The notes under the pieces: model-generated
The model's input: only the letters and a program-made list of their open reading frames with translations
What the model was told of the DNA's origin: nothing
The model's database searches: none
From: Cryptomeria japonica
Lineage: Eukaryota; Streptophyta; Pinopsida; Cupressales; Cupressaceae
DNA length: 64,000 bases
Reading direction: 5' to 3'
Assembly (NCBI RefSeq): GCF_030272615.1
Contig: NC_081415.1
Span: 231,391,303-231,455,302, forward strand
Position numbers and translations under genes: made by a program
In this document: piece after piece, positions 23,901 to 35,900 of the stretch
Layout: each line of letters opens with the position of its first letter
Position numbering within the stretch: the stretch's first letter is position 1

Positions 23901-26900
23901 TACCCTTCTCCAACATCACAATCTTTAAACCAACCTGTCCTTATAGTTCAAGGTGGTTATGGTTATGATCCTTTTCGCACTCCTAACAAACCTATTATCA
24001 TTGTGCAAGGAGGATATCCCTCTAAGAGTCCATATGGGTATGCTAAACAAATAACTAGAGAGAGTTATCATTCAGTTGCCCATACCTATAACACAAAAAA
24101 CAATAGGCAACCTAATCCTCCTCTGGTTATTCCAACCTCGCTTCCTAATCCTCAACCCATTCCTATTCAAGCGCCTCGCATTTCACAAGCTCTTGGTAAG
24201 GAGTATGATCTCATTGAACAACTTAAGGCCACTTCTGCCAAGATCTCCCTTTGGGATTTGATTCAAACCTCTTCAACATATCATGGAATGTTACAAGATG
24301 CGTTGAAAACTTTGAATGTCCCACCAGCAGTGACATCCAATAATGTGGCTTCTTTGATTGACTCAATAACCATGCCTAAAGCTCAAATTGTGTTCACCCA
24401 AGATGAGTTACCTCCTCGTGAAATTCAATGCCAATATGATCCTCTCATGATTGTTATTATTAATGGAAATGCTATAAGACTAACCCTTGTAGACAATGGC
24501 TCTGGCCTTAATGTTTGTAGCATTAATTTATTACATAAGATCAATGTGGATACATCTCTTATTAAACTTGATTCCCTTACTATCCATGGCTTTTATAATG
24601 TGGCTAGGTCTTCATTGGGTATCATATGGCTTTGATAATGAATTTCCATGAAATGTTTAAAGGTCTTGCATTTTGACTCTGTTACTAATGAATAGGCACC
24701 TATTTGAGATGCTTTAGTTAATTTTCAGATACCATTTTATTTAAATTAATCAAAATCTATTTTAATTTCTGTTTGTAGGAGTAGGATTAGAGTAGAATTT
24801 ACTCTCAATCGTGCATAATTGTGTCAAATAACCATGAATAGAGCCAATTCAGGGTTAAAGATATGCATTTTGGTTAAGTTTTATTGATAGTCATCTACAT
24901 TGCTCCAATATTTGTCAACATTTGCATTACATCTTTAAATATTGCAAAGGTATACCCACCTACCTAGGTCCTACAGAGCCTAAATAGCAGGAGATCTTTC
25001 AACCTTTTGGTTGAAATCTCGTTTATTGGCCATTGATCTAAGAATCTGTTGATTTAATTTGGCTAATTCATAGGAAATCCTTAGGCAATAAGTTGGAAAC
25101 ACCAACACCACCCTCCAGAAAGTGCAGGCTGAAGGAATGTGTGAACCGACTGATCAAGATGTGTTGCGGCTACGACCAAACAATCTCGCAAACCAACCAT
25201 GTTATTCAATGCATAGTATACACGAATCTTTGAGGGAAAATGCCTCAAATCTATCGACACTTTAACCATGTGGGCTCCAAACGAAGCAACTAGCCATATG
25301 CAAAATCGAACGTAGGTGAAAAATCGGATCAGAAGATAGAGGTGTCGACAAAGTAACCGCCAACAAGAGAAAATGCCAGCCAATTAATTAAACTCGAGCC
25401 AATGGATTACCCTGCCGATCTCTTTAGAAGGAATCCAATCGAGCAAATGAATCGAGCTGAAAACTACTTGTCTCCTGAACTGTCGAAGAGAATGCGGTGT
25501 GCGGATTATCAACCCGTCTGCTAATCAACTTGCGTACCAACCAGCAAAGGCTTGGGTCAAGCAAGCCGCCACCAAAGAGATGACTGGTACAAAGCATTGC
25601 TATGGGCAAATCATCTGGAAAATTGACCTTGGGAGAAGATATGGACCCTAGATCTGATAATAAACTACCCACTAACGTTGATTGTTAAGGACCACTGGCC
25701 TTTCAACAACCTGATGAATAAAGTGCCCTCAAAATATATGATCCAGGTACACAACGTACGGCCTAAGAGGTAAAACCTTCTACGACCCTTAACAAAGGGC
25801 CAGATTTGACTACCAGCCAATAAAATATGTTGCCAAGACAAAATATTTCACCTAGCCCTGATAAAAAAATGTGCAGAAATAAAATATTGGCAGAAAAATT
25901 TCTGCAATCTGCTGCTCGAGAGGGGCCAAATGGCCCACCAACTACTTTCTTTTTTCTTCAAATACAATTTTACCTGTATATAGGCATGTTTGTAGTCAAA
26001 ATTTGTTAGAACAACCTCCCAAATGCAATGGTGATGCCCACACAGCCTGAATTTGCACCCAGCAACAGCTTTGAACCAAAATCACAACTCTTGAGGAGTC
26101 TTCGCACTTGGTGCTCTGATACAATGTTAGGTGACTCTACAACATCCCTAGGATCAATGGAAGACCAAAATAACTTCCACAAGGAAGAATGGCAAGAAAG
26201 ATTGCTTTACAATGCAAGATTGATGATATTGGTAATGGACATAATGAACCTTGCTTATAAAGGCAAGGTGAATATGGAGGATCAGGCAAGATGTTGACAA
26301 GTGTCTTAATACTATGCAAATGATAACCTATCACCCACATAAGGTGGATAAATGATAGTGTGATTAGTCTACCAAAGGTGGAAGTTCCACTTGAGGTGGA
26401 TAAATGATATTGTGGTAATACCACCGAAAGTGGAAATGCTCCTAAAGTGTAAAGCGATCACTAAGTAAACTTAAGTGATATGTGTACTAAGGACTACTAG
26501 GCACAACATCTTAATTACACCAACAATATGTGTATACCTTCATTATCAATAACATAGTCTAGATATTGAATTTGATATTGAAGGTACATTTGCCTAAATT
26601 GACCTTCAACTTGTAATGGTGCAATTTGTTGAGGACACAGGTGACATGCTTGATGTGCTCCAATGAAAGAATATCTAAGAAGCCTAAGGAGGTTATTCAT
26701 TGGACATGCGAATATTGTTGATGAATTGGCTAGGTTGAAAGACATATCCAACCATTTATAGTATCCTTAGATTTTGAACATTTTCTTCAAAACATTTTCA
26801 AAGACTGTTAGGAACCTGATGATATCTCAATTGCAGGCCAGTCTTTGCGAAGTATTGTGCATCTTGGAGCCGATCCAAATCATCATCTATGCCTAGTAAT

Positions 26901-29900
26901 GGATATTAACTTTTTGTATTGATAACTAACCTTTCATACAATTGCTAGGTTTTGAATATTTTCTTCCAAATATCTTCAAAACTGATAAGAGACAGATGTT
27001 ATCATGATTTTATGTCAGTCTTGAGTATTGTGCGTCTTGAAGCTGATTGAAAGGATCATTTATGCCTTGTAATGGATATTAGTTCTTTGATACATCTTGT
27101 TGAGTGCACAAACATTCAACTGCTATGTATTGTTCTTCTTTATAATGAGGTTTTTTGGGCTATGGCAAGAAGAGCTTAGATGGATCTTCCCTTTGGTGAT
27201 GAGCTCATGGATTTTGTGTCATTCTCTTAGATCAATTTGTAAAGGAGAGGACTGTTTGGAATTACAGATCCTGGATTGGGTCAATTTGCTGCTTCATTGC
27301 TGAGTGTTGTGGTGGCTTTGGTCTCCTCAGAATCTTCTCTATACTGCTGAAGTAGACATTTAAGTTGTTGCCGTTGCATTTATGTTTCACGGGGCACACC
27401 TCAAGGTTGTGCTTCTGAGCCACATAGGTGTCTCTAGGCAGATCAAAAGTAACACAAACTGTTGCCTGTGAGACTTGAGCTTCTTGTATTGGTAGACAGA
27501 TACCAAGGTGACTTGAGTTATGGGAAGAAGTTATAGGATGACACATGGGCAACCAACTTTGATTGATCAACATTGTTGGCTTAGCTTTTTAGGTGCCATC
27601 ATAATCATTGACATGTGAATTCATGTGCAAAATGTCAAAAACCTACAATGGTTCTATATCATAAATAATGGTATCATGCGTGGGTTGGGTGCCATACTTA
27701 AAGATACATTGATGCCAGACTTGAAAAAACTTGTTCCAACATTTCCCAAGAGAATAAGCTGCTGTTATTTTCCTAAGATTTGTATACCACTCAAGTGCTT
27801 CACCAGTGAGTTGAAAAAATAAAAATTTCCAGAAAAATAATTGAAAATAGTGTTGTTTAAATTGGAACCACCAATATCGCCCTTTTCGTCCAATTCAGCT
27901 ATCTCTATTAAAACCAGGGTTTCAATTAAATCTGCTTTCAATGGATCAAATTGCATGTAGCTAGGTAAATCAGAACATTTCCTTTCAATTACAAAAAAAC
28001 TATCTAAACAACATTCAACTTGCTTAAGTGGATCAAAAGATATGGCAATTTTTAATAGGGCTATGGAAAAATTTTCAGATCTAAAATCCAAAGCTTTGCT
28101 TTGGATAGCCACCAATCCCTCAATAATGCTTAAAATCCTTACAATGACCAATTTTTAGAAATCTTTAAATAACATTTTTCCAACACACTAAGTTTGCTTC
28201 AACCAAAGCCTTTGGAAGGAGAAAGAAACCACTAACTAAATTTTACTACTTCTGTCCTAGTTCTGACTACTTTAGATGACCATATCTCCTTTGCTGCTGC
28301 TTAGAATACTTGTGATGATCACATTTAGAAAGCTCTTGAAAATCTCTTTTCAACGAGACTAAGATTAGTACAATTGGTTCCTTGTTTGAGGAGAATGGCG
28401 TTAAGAGGCTGTTTTTCTTTACCCAAAAATCTCCTCCTACATTGCCCAAATTGATGTTCTAATACCATTTGATAGGGTCCAAACGTCCATTAACATAATA
28501 TTCCAAATAGTAACAACAATACATAGAATAAAATACATATCACACAACATCAGATCTTTCTGGGCCAAGATGCCAAAATATCCCACATGCTAAAAAATAG
28601 GATAAACCCTTAAGCTAGGGCAACACCATATGCTACTCCCTAGGGAATTAACTACACACTATATCTCCATCTTCACCTATTCTTTATAATGATATTCATC
28701 TGCTATATAGACACTCACCTGATCCCAACATGGGACTACTCATTACCCAATATAATTAATTACACAACTTACCCATATGACCTAATGTAACTAACTAAAT
28801 GGACACATGCCTCATGTTGGCATCTCCATCTCCCCATATTATCATATGCCTAGGTACATAACACAACGACACCATCTCCACTTTAGGCAAGCCAAATCTT
28901 AGATTAGACACACCCCTTTTAATCCAATTGGTGGTATGATGACTTTACTTTAATTTGGGGATAGACGTGGACTCTTGATGGTATATAGTTCTCTATATTA
29001 ATGAAATAAAGGTGTTTACACAATGTGTTTTGTTGACTTATTTTAGGTCAGGATAGGTTAGTAATCCTGGATGGTTCCCATTGTTACTCTTGTACCTTTA
29101 GGTTCTCACCCTAGGAATTATATATCGTTCATTTCTTTTAAGCACTATTCATTAGATCTTAGGATACATCTGCAATTACACAGCATATTTTCTGGAGGCA
29201 TGAGCATATCATTATGGAGTTATTTTATGTACTCATATGAAAACAATAATCTTTTGAGCATGTCTGCATTGTATATTCTTTGTGTGATGATATCTTTTTC
29301 TATTTTCTGTATTATATTCTATGCTACAGATACTTGTTCTGTATGTGATCTTCTTCTAGGCAGGTTGGTGTTCATAGGACTTTACCCTGTATGCATTTGT
29401 CAGCAGACAAATTCATCAAGTAGCTCACTTATTGTCGAATGTGTCAAGATAATGTTGTCAAATGAGAGAAGTGGAATATCAATAACTCAAAACATAAACT
29501 ATAGCTTCCCAAATCCTAATGGTTGAAATGAAATAGTGTTTTGATTCTTCAGCATTATTTTGGTGATCCAGTGTGTGCATAAACTGGTTAATTGTGCTCT
29601 TGCAATAACACCAATGGTTCTAGTAAGTATTCAAGCTGATTGTAAGTGATTTATGGAGGATGTTTGAATAAGTTACAGAGCAGAACACGCAGGAAGAAGC
29701 ATTGTAGAGATGCTGACATCACCCCACAGTTCTCCCTTTTGGCTTTGGAAGGTTTTGCCAACATGAAAGTTTTGTTTATTATTTTAAAATATTTTATATT
29801 TGAGTAGGAACTACATGCCATTTAGTTGCATGATTCAACCATGTCAAAGCTTTAAAAGAGAGACTCCAAGGGCTCCATGAAAGTAATCAGCAAACTTAAG

Positions 29901-32900
29901 AGGAGAATCAAGAACTAAGGAAGATGGTTCAATACTTGGAAATGGAGGACCTAGAGCTACATGATAGAATTGTGTAATAGATTGTTTCGTACCTGATGAA
30001 TGCCGTGCTTTTTTTCCTCATTTGTTGCTATCTTAAGCCAAACATTAAAAAAAAAAAGTATGATTTTGTAAATTTGTTCTAAACAGAATAAAAACCAAAT
30101 GTACAACCTAACTATTTCAGCTTCAAAAAATCTTAAAAAAATTGCACACTTATTTTTTCCAAGAAATATTTGCTTGAATCTTAGAATGTCTCTACCAAAT
30201 GGAAGCATCCACTATCAACAGATATTGGACAATCTGGGTCTTCATGATGGAAATGAGATCACGGAGGTTAAAATACCTCTCCATACCTATTAAGTATTAA
30301 CTAGGTCTGAACCTGATCTGTAGATTCCTTTTAAAAAATGGTTGACGGTTGTATTTTGTTTCAATATCAGGACATCATGCTTAGGTTGCCTAGGATGTTT
30401 AGTTTAAGCTAGCATATGCTGATGGGAATCATCATGAAGCTATTAAGTTAGAAAAAAATTAGTCTTAATGAGGTACCAAAAGGGTTAAGTTCCATCTAAT
30501 ATCATATCCAAGTTCAATCCTAGGATTTTTGGGTTATGCATCCACTTTTCCATAGTACCTCATGAACATTATAGGGAAATATAGTGTTCATGAGGTATCA
30601 AAAGGCATATGTTACAATTGATTGGCAGTGGAGTTTTCCTTATTGGTGAGAAATAAGAGTTTCAAGCTGATCAAACTCCAAGAAGATAGCAAAGAAGTGA
30701 AAAGGCAAGGAGAGACTACTAAACAAAGGTTAGTAGCCTTTATGCAATATGTTCTAAACTATGATGCAGGTAAACATTGCCAATCCCTTACCATATGCTC
30801 TTTCATCTAATGAGACACCAAATGAGTCCCTTGGTTTTTGGAAAAAGGACACTAAAGGAATTGGTTAAATTTTAAAGGAAGATATGGGTTATAGTGGTCT
30901 AGGTCTTGGAAGGAGTGGCCAATGAATTATAAATCCCACAAAGGTTGAGTGTAGGCTACAATATGAAGGCTGATGATATTTTGGTGGCAAAAAGTATGTT
31001 GGAAAAAGCTTGAAGGAGGCTGAAACAAAATTGTTGTACCCCTATGAAACTTGATCTTTTGAAGTTGTGTATGTGTGTTTTACGCAATCCGTCCATCAAA
31101 TTGTCATATATAAAAGCCAAGTATCGTTGACGTGTTTTTCTGACAACGTCGAACACAGAATAAAGTTACCAACGGTCACCTTCCTCTCTTGATCAAAATT
31201 AGTCCATATGCTAAGATTACATTAAGTTCAAACGGCTAATTCCAAGGTTCCTTCAGTGCGTGGATGTGACTCAGTTGTCTGATGGGTTTGCTGTTAACCC
31301 ATGGGGCCTTACGCATGTTCAATTGAAGAAAACTCATGCAAGCTCAAGGATTTCTATACGAATGATTTGCAATGAAAGCCCTAGTTTTAGAATTTTTGAT
31401 TTTCGAAATATACTGAAAGTAAATGAGAGTAGGGTAGAGAGAACTTTACTAAAGCTAATCTTAATCCTAAGAACAGGAGACAGGATCACTCATGCAAAAT
31501 CAAACCACGCTTCGCTTTGCCAATAGAGCACAACTACGCGAAGGCGGTGCAATCTTCAAAGGGTGTGTAGAGGTTTTTCAGATCACCAATATGGACCATC
31601 GGTTCGAACAATCTTCACTGATGATCGAAGTTAAGCGTACACACATAACAAAAAGCTTAGGCTAACTTTGTATGGTATACAACAATCAGCTGCACACCAA
31701 AAGTATGAGCTCGGATTCTGCAACAAGTACTCTTATCAAATCCGGTTCTCCTAACATGTAAACAAATCTAATCTAACTGAAGAGAGCAAGACCATGTAGA
31801 TTTCTAAAATAGAACAAGAATACACCATCAAAATCGAGCAATGTATTAAGTTGGCTACTTCAACAATCCTGATGCAACAATCTCAGATAATAATCTCTCC
31901 TCCCCTTCGCGCAAGCATATAGAACAGGTAGGAGCTCATGAAGAAGGACTGGGACCGTTTTTCTTTTAAGTTTTTCAACTGTTCGTGCAGGTAATGACTG
32001 ATCAATCTAGCCCAGTCAACCAACCCATTTGCATTCATGATCTCGCCTATGTAGAAGAACATCTAGGTTTCAAAGTTCACAGAATGTGAACACCCCATTA
32101 CCCTGCTCAGCATCTTTATCAGGTCCACACACTCCTGCTTGAACTCAAAGATAGTGAGGGTCTTTGGCATCTTGGAGGCATGCATCCTAGGCTTCAGCAA
32201 CCACTGTTTATTAATCAAATCAACACACCTGGTAGGACCTGCTTCATATACTGCCTTAGCTCCGTTGCTGATCCTGTAAGTCATGGAATAGTGCAAAGGA
32301 ATTCCAAAAGCCTCACCAATTGACTCCAGAGTCAATGTTGCCAGCAACTTGCCATCTGATGTTGAGATTGTCTTCCGCTCCAAATTATAACGTTCTGCAC
32401 ACTCCAGGATCAAGTCTGGACATTGAATAGCAGGAGGAAAACCAACTGCCGCAACAATTCTGCTCTTGACAATCTTGACAGCTGTTGGTGATGGACTATG
32501 CCCTGCTGTCCCGAACATTTTGATCTTGAATGCAGCCAGATTGAATGTGCCCAAATTAGTATCACTGATTTCTTCCCATCTGGAATTCATCCGAGAATGA
32601 GGAAGGAAACCTTTCATTTTTGCCTTGATCAATGCCTGCTTGGAGAGGGTAGCCGCCTTGCTTGATTCCGTCGTGTTGAAAAGCACCTTTGAAATGATGA
32701 AAATAAAGACTAAGTATGACCACTCTTCACTTCTCCAATTCTTCTTTCCCGAATCTTGCACGTGAGAAAAGAAATGCCTCTCCATGCTTATATAGAATCC
32801 TTCAAAACGTCCTGCTAAGTTAGGAGGCATCAAATTAGCAATTGAATTTACGATGCGTCATACTTTCCCAATCACTACGCCATGCAAAAGAAACTTCCCT

Positions 32901-35900
32901 TGTGAGTGAGTTTGAATTTAGAAGTTTCATTAAATGCACTAGGCCATGCACCATACTTGGAAGATTCTCTTCGCCAACTCATTCACTTCCACTCTTTCAA
33001 ATTTCGGAGGGAAATTGAAGGTTATTTTCAAGATTTGCTTGATTTCATTCTAACTTGTTGCTTTCTGCTTCTGAAGGAATTTTCACGCCCTTCTCAACAT
33101 CCCCTATTTTTTTGGGATCCTCCTAAAATTTAGGAGCCAGGTTCATCAGATGGAGAAATTCACCACGAATCCGAATCTATAAAATTTTCCACATTCTGAT
33201 AAGATTCGGTGTCTAAAAATAGAAAATTCAAAAGTTTGCCCGAGGGGATTTTTACTTTTGATTCCTCCTTGACTCTTTGACTTTCATGCCTTAGACAAAT
33301 TTTCAATCTTCAAGCTTAAGTATGGAATTCATCATGCCTTGGAATTTGATCATTTTCCATGCCTCCAAGCACTCCTCAATTTGGCGCTTTTCATTCATCT
33401 TGGGCGGAATTTTTCATTGGAGAGGGAATTTCATCAATTTTGAATTCTCCATGACTTCTTGATTTTGGCGCCCAGCTGAGGAGTAGGGCGGAATTTCCCA
33501 CTGGTGGAGGATTCAATGAATTTGTGAATCCTCCATGACTTCTTGATTTTGGTGCCCAACTGAGGAGTAGGGCGGAATTTCCCACTGGTGGAGGATTCAA
33601 TGAATTTGTGAATCCTCCATGACTTCTTGATTTTGGCGCCCAGCTAAGGAGTAGGGCGGAATTTCCCACTAGTGGAGGATTCAATGAATTTTTCATGAAT
33701 TCCATGCCTTGGATGGATTTTGAGCCCCTTTCGGATCAGACCACCATATAAGAATTTGGGATGATTTTTCCAATCAGAGACAAATTTCCCGAGCTGTCCA
33801 TTTCAGGAGTGGGCCTCCAACACTCAACCATCTTCTGGTTTTCTCTGTCTGCTTTTTGACTTTCCAGAATTAGAAATAGTTGCAAATGCCTGATCTTTGT
33901 CACCTCGCCCAAATGGTCTTGTCAGAACAAACTTTCAAAAAATAGAAACCTTTAAAGTGTCAGTGTTAGACCCCTAGACAGGATACAGGAATGACTTACC
34001 ATAAATAGAAAGTTACTAAAAATAGTAAGTTTGATTTTTGGCAAAATGACGACATTCCAGGACTCAGTAAAATCCCTAAAAATAGGAACTTTCTAAAAAT
34101 AGAAAGTTACTCCGTTTTGGGTCAAATTTTATTGGGAGGTTTCTTGAAGGGTCTTGTATGTTTAGTTTTTCTTACCATAAATAGAAAGTTACTAAAAATA
34201 GTAAGTTTGATTTTTGGCAAAATGACGACATTCCAGGACTCAGTAAGATCCCTAAAAATAGGAACTTTCTAAAAATAGAAAGTTACTCCGTTTTGGGTCA
34301 AATTTTATTGGGAGGTTTCTTGAAGGGTCTTGTATGTTTAGTTTTTCCAAAACCCTAACAAAAACCCCTAAAATCTAGGACAAAAGGCAGAAACCCTAAA
34401 AAAAGACAACATAGGCCCTAGACTTCACCAAACTCGCCCAAACGAAGAGCAGATTAAATCCAAATGACCCTCGAATACCTGCAAAGCGAAGAGACTGATG
34501 AGAGTGCCACCAAAACCCACAAAAAACCAAGACCAAACGACCAAAAGCGCCTAAAAGTCAGGGGGTCCCTATCTGGGATGGGGTGATGTGTGATTAGGTC
34601 ACAACAAGTCCCATGATTTTACCCATGATATATTTGTTTCTTGTTCCATTCTAAGAGAGGTGTGTCATTTCTAGGGTTGCATTGTCCATGTTAAGCTATG
34701 TGTGAAAGTAAGGAGCAATGAAATTTTTCCCTAGGGAAGGAGATTTGTCCAAGTGTCGAAGAATTGACAGAGTGACATCATGTAATGTCCCGTTTTAGGA
34801 TAATTAGGAATTATGGGACAAATACTTGAACTCCTTAGAATTACAATGTTTGATTTTGCTATGAACTTAGGTCTAATTTTAATTAAAACTTATTAAATCA
34901 TTTATGGAATCTAGTTGCTTTAGGTCTTGAATAGGGACATTACACATTAAGAGAACACTTCAAGTGGGATTCCCAAGGGAAAGAGACACGAGGAGTGCTC
35001 TTGGAGTGGCTAAACCCATGGAAATTTCACCTAAGAGTTTGAGGCCAAGAACTTGAAGTTTTTAAAAACGTGATGGTGAATGTGGTATTGATTGATGTAG
35101 ATTGCACTTGGAGGATTTGTACATGATTTGAGGGACAAAGACTAATTGGTATAGTTTGTATAAGTTAAATTGTCGTGTTCTATTAATTTGTTCTATTTGA
35201 CTGTGTATTATTTACTTGTAGGCATGTGGTTAGTTTTTAGGAGTCAATTGTTAGTGAATGTCAATGGTCGTGCTTTGTTTTGTAAGTATCGCCTACTTTA
35301 AATAGGCTTCTTGTAGTCAAGGAAGGTATACTAATCTTGATAGATGCTCCTTGGTCTATATTTGGATTGTACAAGGACTACCTTGAATAAAGTATCCATT
35401 GTTTTTTCATGTACAATCTCTTGGCATGTTTTGTTGTATTTTGTTTATGTTGGAATAGCTAGTATTTTAATTTGGTAGTAAACATTTGGCTTTGTTGCCT
35501 AGAACAAATTCAGATCAAATTTATAAAGAACCAATGTTGGTCAATAACTAGCGGCGACTACTCTTGAGACCAACAAAATCAATGCTCTTAACCCCAAACA
35601 AAGGCAAAAGAAGATCAAAGTGTAGCAATGGTGCAGATTGTGAATTTAGATGATCTCTCCAATCAGTAGAATAAGAATGAAGGAGGTTGCGGGAAGCAAC
35701 CAATTCTGGAAATCCATAAGTTCAAAGTGAAAGTTGAAGTAGAAGCTGTAGTTTTAATTGGAGTGAAGACATTAAAACATTCAACTAGAAATGAACAACC
35801 ATATGGAGGAAGAGTGGGTGAAGAGAGGGAAGCATATGAGAGAAACCTTTGAGGCTTAAAAAATTTGTTGATAGAAGAAGAAATTGAGCCAATTTAGCAA

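Larger units (their letters stand above)
15292..26525 (-). mobile_element. Nested LTR retrotransposon with unequal LTRs
   Basis: Two related LTRs in the same orientation (15292-16227 and 26125-26525) enclose about 9.9 kb. A polypurine tract lies just inside the left LTR and an initiator-Met-type primer site just inside the right LTR, both giving minus orientation. No coding domain is recognisable in its own internal sequence, so it may be non-autonomous or decayed. Solo LTR A (17097-20964) and a truncated gypsy element (21612-24635) were inserted into it later. Both outer flanks read as gypsy RT. Confidence 0.7.
14002..28470 (-). mobile_element. Ty3/gypsy element, interrupted by a second LTR element
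   Basis: Minus-strand gypsy remnants lie in the right order when read from high to low coordinates: LTR edge at 28470, primer site 28451-28467, unrecognised leader/gag region 27100-28450, RT fragment 26526-26700, a large interruption (15292-26525), RT/RNase H 14900-15290, integrase 14002-14205. This order suggests one old element split by a later insertion. The two RT flanks overlap by about ten codons around the I-D-[NH]-E motif, so the junction is not a clean insertion. Two different gypsy copies remain possible. The 3' LTR was not identified. Confidence 0.5.
31135..34606 (-). mobile_element. Giant LTR C (3472 bp), TGTTGTGAC family, with broken ORF
   Basis: On the minus strand it begins TGTTGTGACCTAATCACACATC and ends near GTCAACG (last base changed from the family CAACA). 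Flanks are AGTAT and AGTCC, matching at three of five bases, so a decayed target duplication is possible. It holds a relative of the LTR D protein ORF, a TATA box upstream of it, an 84-bp triple repeat and a 176-bp tandem duplication. It lacks the palindrome array of A, B and D and the telo-box palindrome, so it is a distinct subfamily. No second LTR was found, so it is probably solo. Confidence 0.7.

Noticed and set aside
29071-29526. 151-codon + strand frame in intron 2
   Set aside because: Hydrophobic, compositionally simple, no recognisable domain and no splice or promoter context. Probably chance in AT-rich DNA; listed only as unassigned.
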